The notes beneath the pieces are model-generated. The model was not told the DNA's origin and ran no database searches. It saw only the letters and a list, made by a program, of their open reading frames with translations. DNA of 64,000 nt. Origin: Amyloporia xantha (taxonomy: Eukaryota; Basidiomycota; Agaricomycetes; Polyporales; Adustoporiaceae). The number at the start of each line of letters is the position of its first letter. Position 1 is the first letter of the stretch. The stretch covers positions 744,001-808,000 of the forward strand of contig JAYKKR010000007.1 of NCBI GenBank assembly GCA_036971615.1, written 5' to 3'. The translations under genes were made by a program, and so were the position numbers. This document shows positions 61,495 to 64,000 of the stretch, piece by piece.

Positions 61495-63421
61495 GGCGGT
61501 GAGCGCGGGGGGAGGGGAGGAGCGAAAGACGGCCGACGGAAGGGGGAACGGAGGAGATGGGGTATATACAAGACTGGCGGGGACTTGGGCGGCTGGAGAG
61601 CAGTGCTATAAAAGCCGCTGTCATTGAAGATGATCAGCATCAGCATGCTCCGACAAGAGGGAAGCGCCTTAACGCATGTTGCCTTGCTTCTCGGCCAGAG
61701 GCGATAACGCTCCTCCGTCCCAGAGGCCGACTTACCATCTTTTACGAACGGTTTGCACGATGGCCAACTGATAGACCAGCAGCGAACTGCGTTGTGCGCG
61801 CAGAGGACGCAACTCAGCGCCCAAGCATGGCGCGTCGTCGAGAGCCGGCAGTCTGAGAAAGATCGAACTCTAACCGCATATCCATCTGTCACAAGGGCGC
61901 AGAATGATGATATCCCTCCTTTGAATATCTCTATTCGAACCACCCAAATTGCCAAGCCACGGGATAATTTTGGTCATATCTGTTACTGCACAGGTTCACG
62001 GAGCTTTTCATTTCCACATATCAAAGCACCACACTTCTACACAAGTGGTGGTATGTACGGCAACAGTTGGCGGACAAGGGCTGTCCTCAACTGCGAATCA
62101 TGCTGGGTCAGTGGGACGTCAGACCTGTCAGATGAGCTCTTATTTCACTCTCTTAGATGGCTATGGTGGATTGAAACTTTACGTCGTATCACGTCTCCTA
62201 TGGCTACCAGCACGAGCGATCCAGTCGTGGGACAGCTTCAATACTATTAGTAGTACATGGTATCATCGTATTCCGATCATCTCGAGAACCTGATGAACTA
62301 CAGAACTTATCGGAAGTGTTGAGCCTTTTAATACGAGAGGCCACCGCCGTTCCTGATGCTCCCAGCCTCGGCCAATTGTGGTACTGAGGCCGTGCCCCTC
62401 TTCCTCACTGTTACCATTAGTTACTCCATCCTCAACTCACTTATGTGTTGAAACGTTTAGGCCAGAGACCGGGGATGAGCGAAATTCGAGCCACCATCGT
62501 AAAGAAGAAGTCAGGCTTGATTTAGGTCACTGTGGATCAAACCTTAAGAACAGCATGTCAGGTACGGAATATCATGTACGTTACATTCCCACAGACTCCT
62601 CCTACTACCACCACCACAGACCTTGATTTCCGCTCTGGATGGCTGTTGCGCAATGAAGAGGGCACGCATTCGAGATTGCGACGACTGCACTTCGTCAGGC
62701 AACGTGAGAAGCTGTTCTGGGTTCTCCCGCTGCGAGAGTAATCTCTGCTCCGGGCTAGCAAGTGCCACAGCATTGGTCATTGCTGATGGACAGTCTAAGA
62801 CAATAGCGAATAAGGTGCGTCGGGCCGACCAGTCCCTCGCGCGTCTCATCTCATTATGTCTGGATCGACGACGGATTTCATTTGAATCGTCCATTTGCGG
62901 TGGTCCCGACTCGTTGCCGTAATCTTTGTGCATGGCGACGAACGATCAACTGCTCCCAATCTATCTTCTCGCTGCAGACATTTGACGATGTGCAGTTGAG
63001 ACCCTCTTTTAAAGGCGACACATCGCATCGGTGAGCCCGGTTTAGAAACGCTTCAGACAGGATCCTGGTCTCTACCATAGCCAAATCGCATGCGCATTTG
63101 GGACCCCTCATGTGGTGTCCTCTTGTCTCAGGGGGTGGATTCGCAAGGACAGCGCTCACAGATGATTATGATATTCATCTCTGAATGGACCATGCGCTGA
63201 TCATAGCCACGTCGTTGTCTAATCCTGGTCTAACCTGCGCTGTGCATTTTGAAATTTGAGTTGAAACTAACGACTGTGGCAGCTAACATTATAACACAAG
63301 TCCAATTTGAAATCTATCTGCCGTATGATTGGACATTGACTGCACCGCTATGACAAAATGGTGTGGCAATGTAGACGCTGGCAGGTGGTCTGGTCATGTA
63401 ATCGCATAGCCAATCGGACAG
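61495..63421. other. Gene-poor stretch of about 1.9 kb
   Basis: Upstream of the 7-TM gene and downstream of the partial gene at the right edge. No splice-consistent coding chain is found; open frames near 62540-62930 are reciprocal shadows on both strands. Confidence 0.45.
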
Positions 63422-63978
63422 CTATGTCACACTGTCTCGATGCTGTGTCGGGAACTCGATGCCCTGTCTGTAAGCAGACTCCGCGAACAGGTTTCGCACG
63501 TCCGTAATGTGCTCGGGATTACCTCGCCAGATACCGTCGGAATCTCGGTCCCCCCAGTGGAACGTGTGGAAAGTGTCGACCTCGTAGCCCTCCGCCCACA
63601 TCTGTCGCACGTACGTCGAGTTGAACGGAGGCTGCCATATCCACCACTGCGCACCGATCAGGGAGTCAACGGCTCGCGATCTACGGAGAAGACGAGGCAG
63701 TGTGACGTACGTGGTCGACGTATAGGATAGGCTCGTTGGGTGGGGCAACCAGATGGACGACTGTTGGTGTCGCGATTTCGAGGAAGCAATCTGTCTCCAA
63801 GAACAGGGCGAGCGTGTCCATAAATACTTGCCGATGCCTACCAGGAATGTACAGCGTATCAGCCGATCCGCCGATGAGTCGTGTCGTCCCGTTCGTATGT
63901 GTCGATAAGTTCTCTCGCAGGGATACTGGTACCTTGTCGAACGCCTGCATGCACACCGCTAGTCCTACGCGAGGATCG
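63422..63978 (-). CDS. Conserved-looking protein, 3' two exons only (partial at right edge)
   Basis: Exons 63978-63711 and 63646-63422 are joined by a 64-nt GT-AG intron (donor GTACGT). An acceptor TTTAG at 63983-63979 shows that at least one more exon lies beyond base 64000. The 164 visible residues look like a globular domain: NGTTRLIGGSADTLYIPGRH, LFLETDCFLEIATPTVVHLV, LYVDHWWIWQPPFNSTYVRQ and GYEVDTFHTFHWGDRDSDG. The acidic ETD and the aromatic-rich WWIWQPP region recall a sugar- or carbohydrate-active fold such as a glycosyltransferase, but I cannot name a family. There is no membrane segment in the visible part. Confidence 0.7.
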
Positions 63979-64000
63979 CTAAACAGAAGATAATGAACAG

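Noticed and set aside
61402..61955. Long frames on both strands over the 7-TM gene start
   Set aside because: They are shadows of the GC-rich first exon and its leader.

Overview
This window looks like nuclear DNA of a filamentous basidiomycete, most likely an agaricomycete. The evidence is direct: almost every recognisable protein is split by many short GT-AG introns (mostly 47-70 nt), exons can be as small as 10-25 nt, genes lie close together on both strands, and the protein set is typical of mushroom-forming fungi (alternative oxidase, Zn2Cys6 regulators, class 3 lipase, questin-oxidase-like protein, a 7-TM orphan family, intron-containing tRNA-Glu genes). The exon models below were built by hand from reading frame, splice sites and family resemblance; no database search was run.

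Layout. 0-9 kb: the 5' exon of an EXPERA/EBP-type membrane protein running off the left edge, a small orphan gene, the splicing factor Cwf19 (minus), and Nse2/Mms21 (minus) head to head with mitochondrial ribosomal protein uS12m. 9-21.8 kb: a Spo71/Mug56-type meiotic protein, alternative oxidase, a small mitochondrial-type membrane protein (all minus), then a Zn2Cys6 transcription factor and pyridoxamine-phosphate oxidase (plus). 23.9-34.5 kb: a large kelch-BTB protein (plus), a CHFR-like RING ligase (minus) and a second Zn2Cys6 regulator (minus). 34.5-47 kb is gene-poor: a secreted class 3 lipase, two divergent tRNA-Glu genes with introns, and a SNIP1/Pml1-type FHA protein are the only calls I can support. 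47-64 kb is dense again: MON1 (minus) head to head with a BTB protein, guanine deaminase, a questin-oxidase-like enzyme, a PRiA4-ORF3-domain protein, a peroxisomal (PTS1) acyl-CoA/4-coumarate-CoA ligase-like enzyme, a 7-TM orphan and the 3' part of an unrecognised conserved-looking gene.

Most genes are unrelated housekeeping functions: pre-mRNA splicing/RES complex (Cwf19, SNIP1), SMC5/6 SUMO ligation (Nse2), mitochondrial translation and respiration (uS12m, AOX), Rab7 activation (MON1), purine salvage (guanine deaminase) and vitamin B6 metabolism. I see no biosynthetic cluster, CRISPR array, intact transposon or virus-like element. The most unusual signals are three one-base frame conflicts (Spo71, CHFR-like, questin-oxidase-like), two GC-AG introns, several micro-exons, a perfect 24-bp inverted repeat between the AOX side and the first Zn2Cys6 gene, and the paired intron-bearing tRNA-Glu genes. 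I did not find a clearly new biological system.
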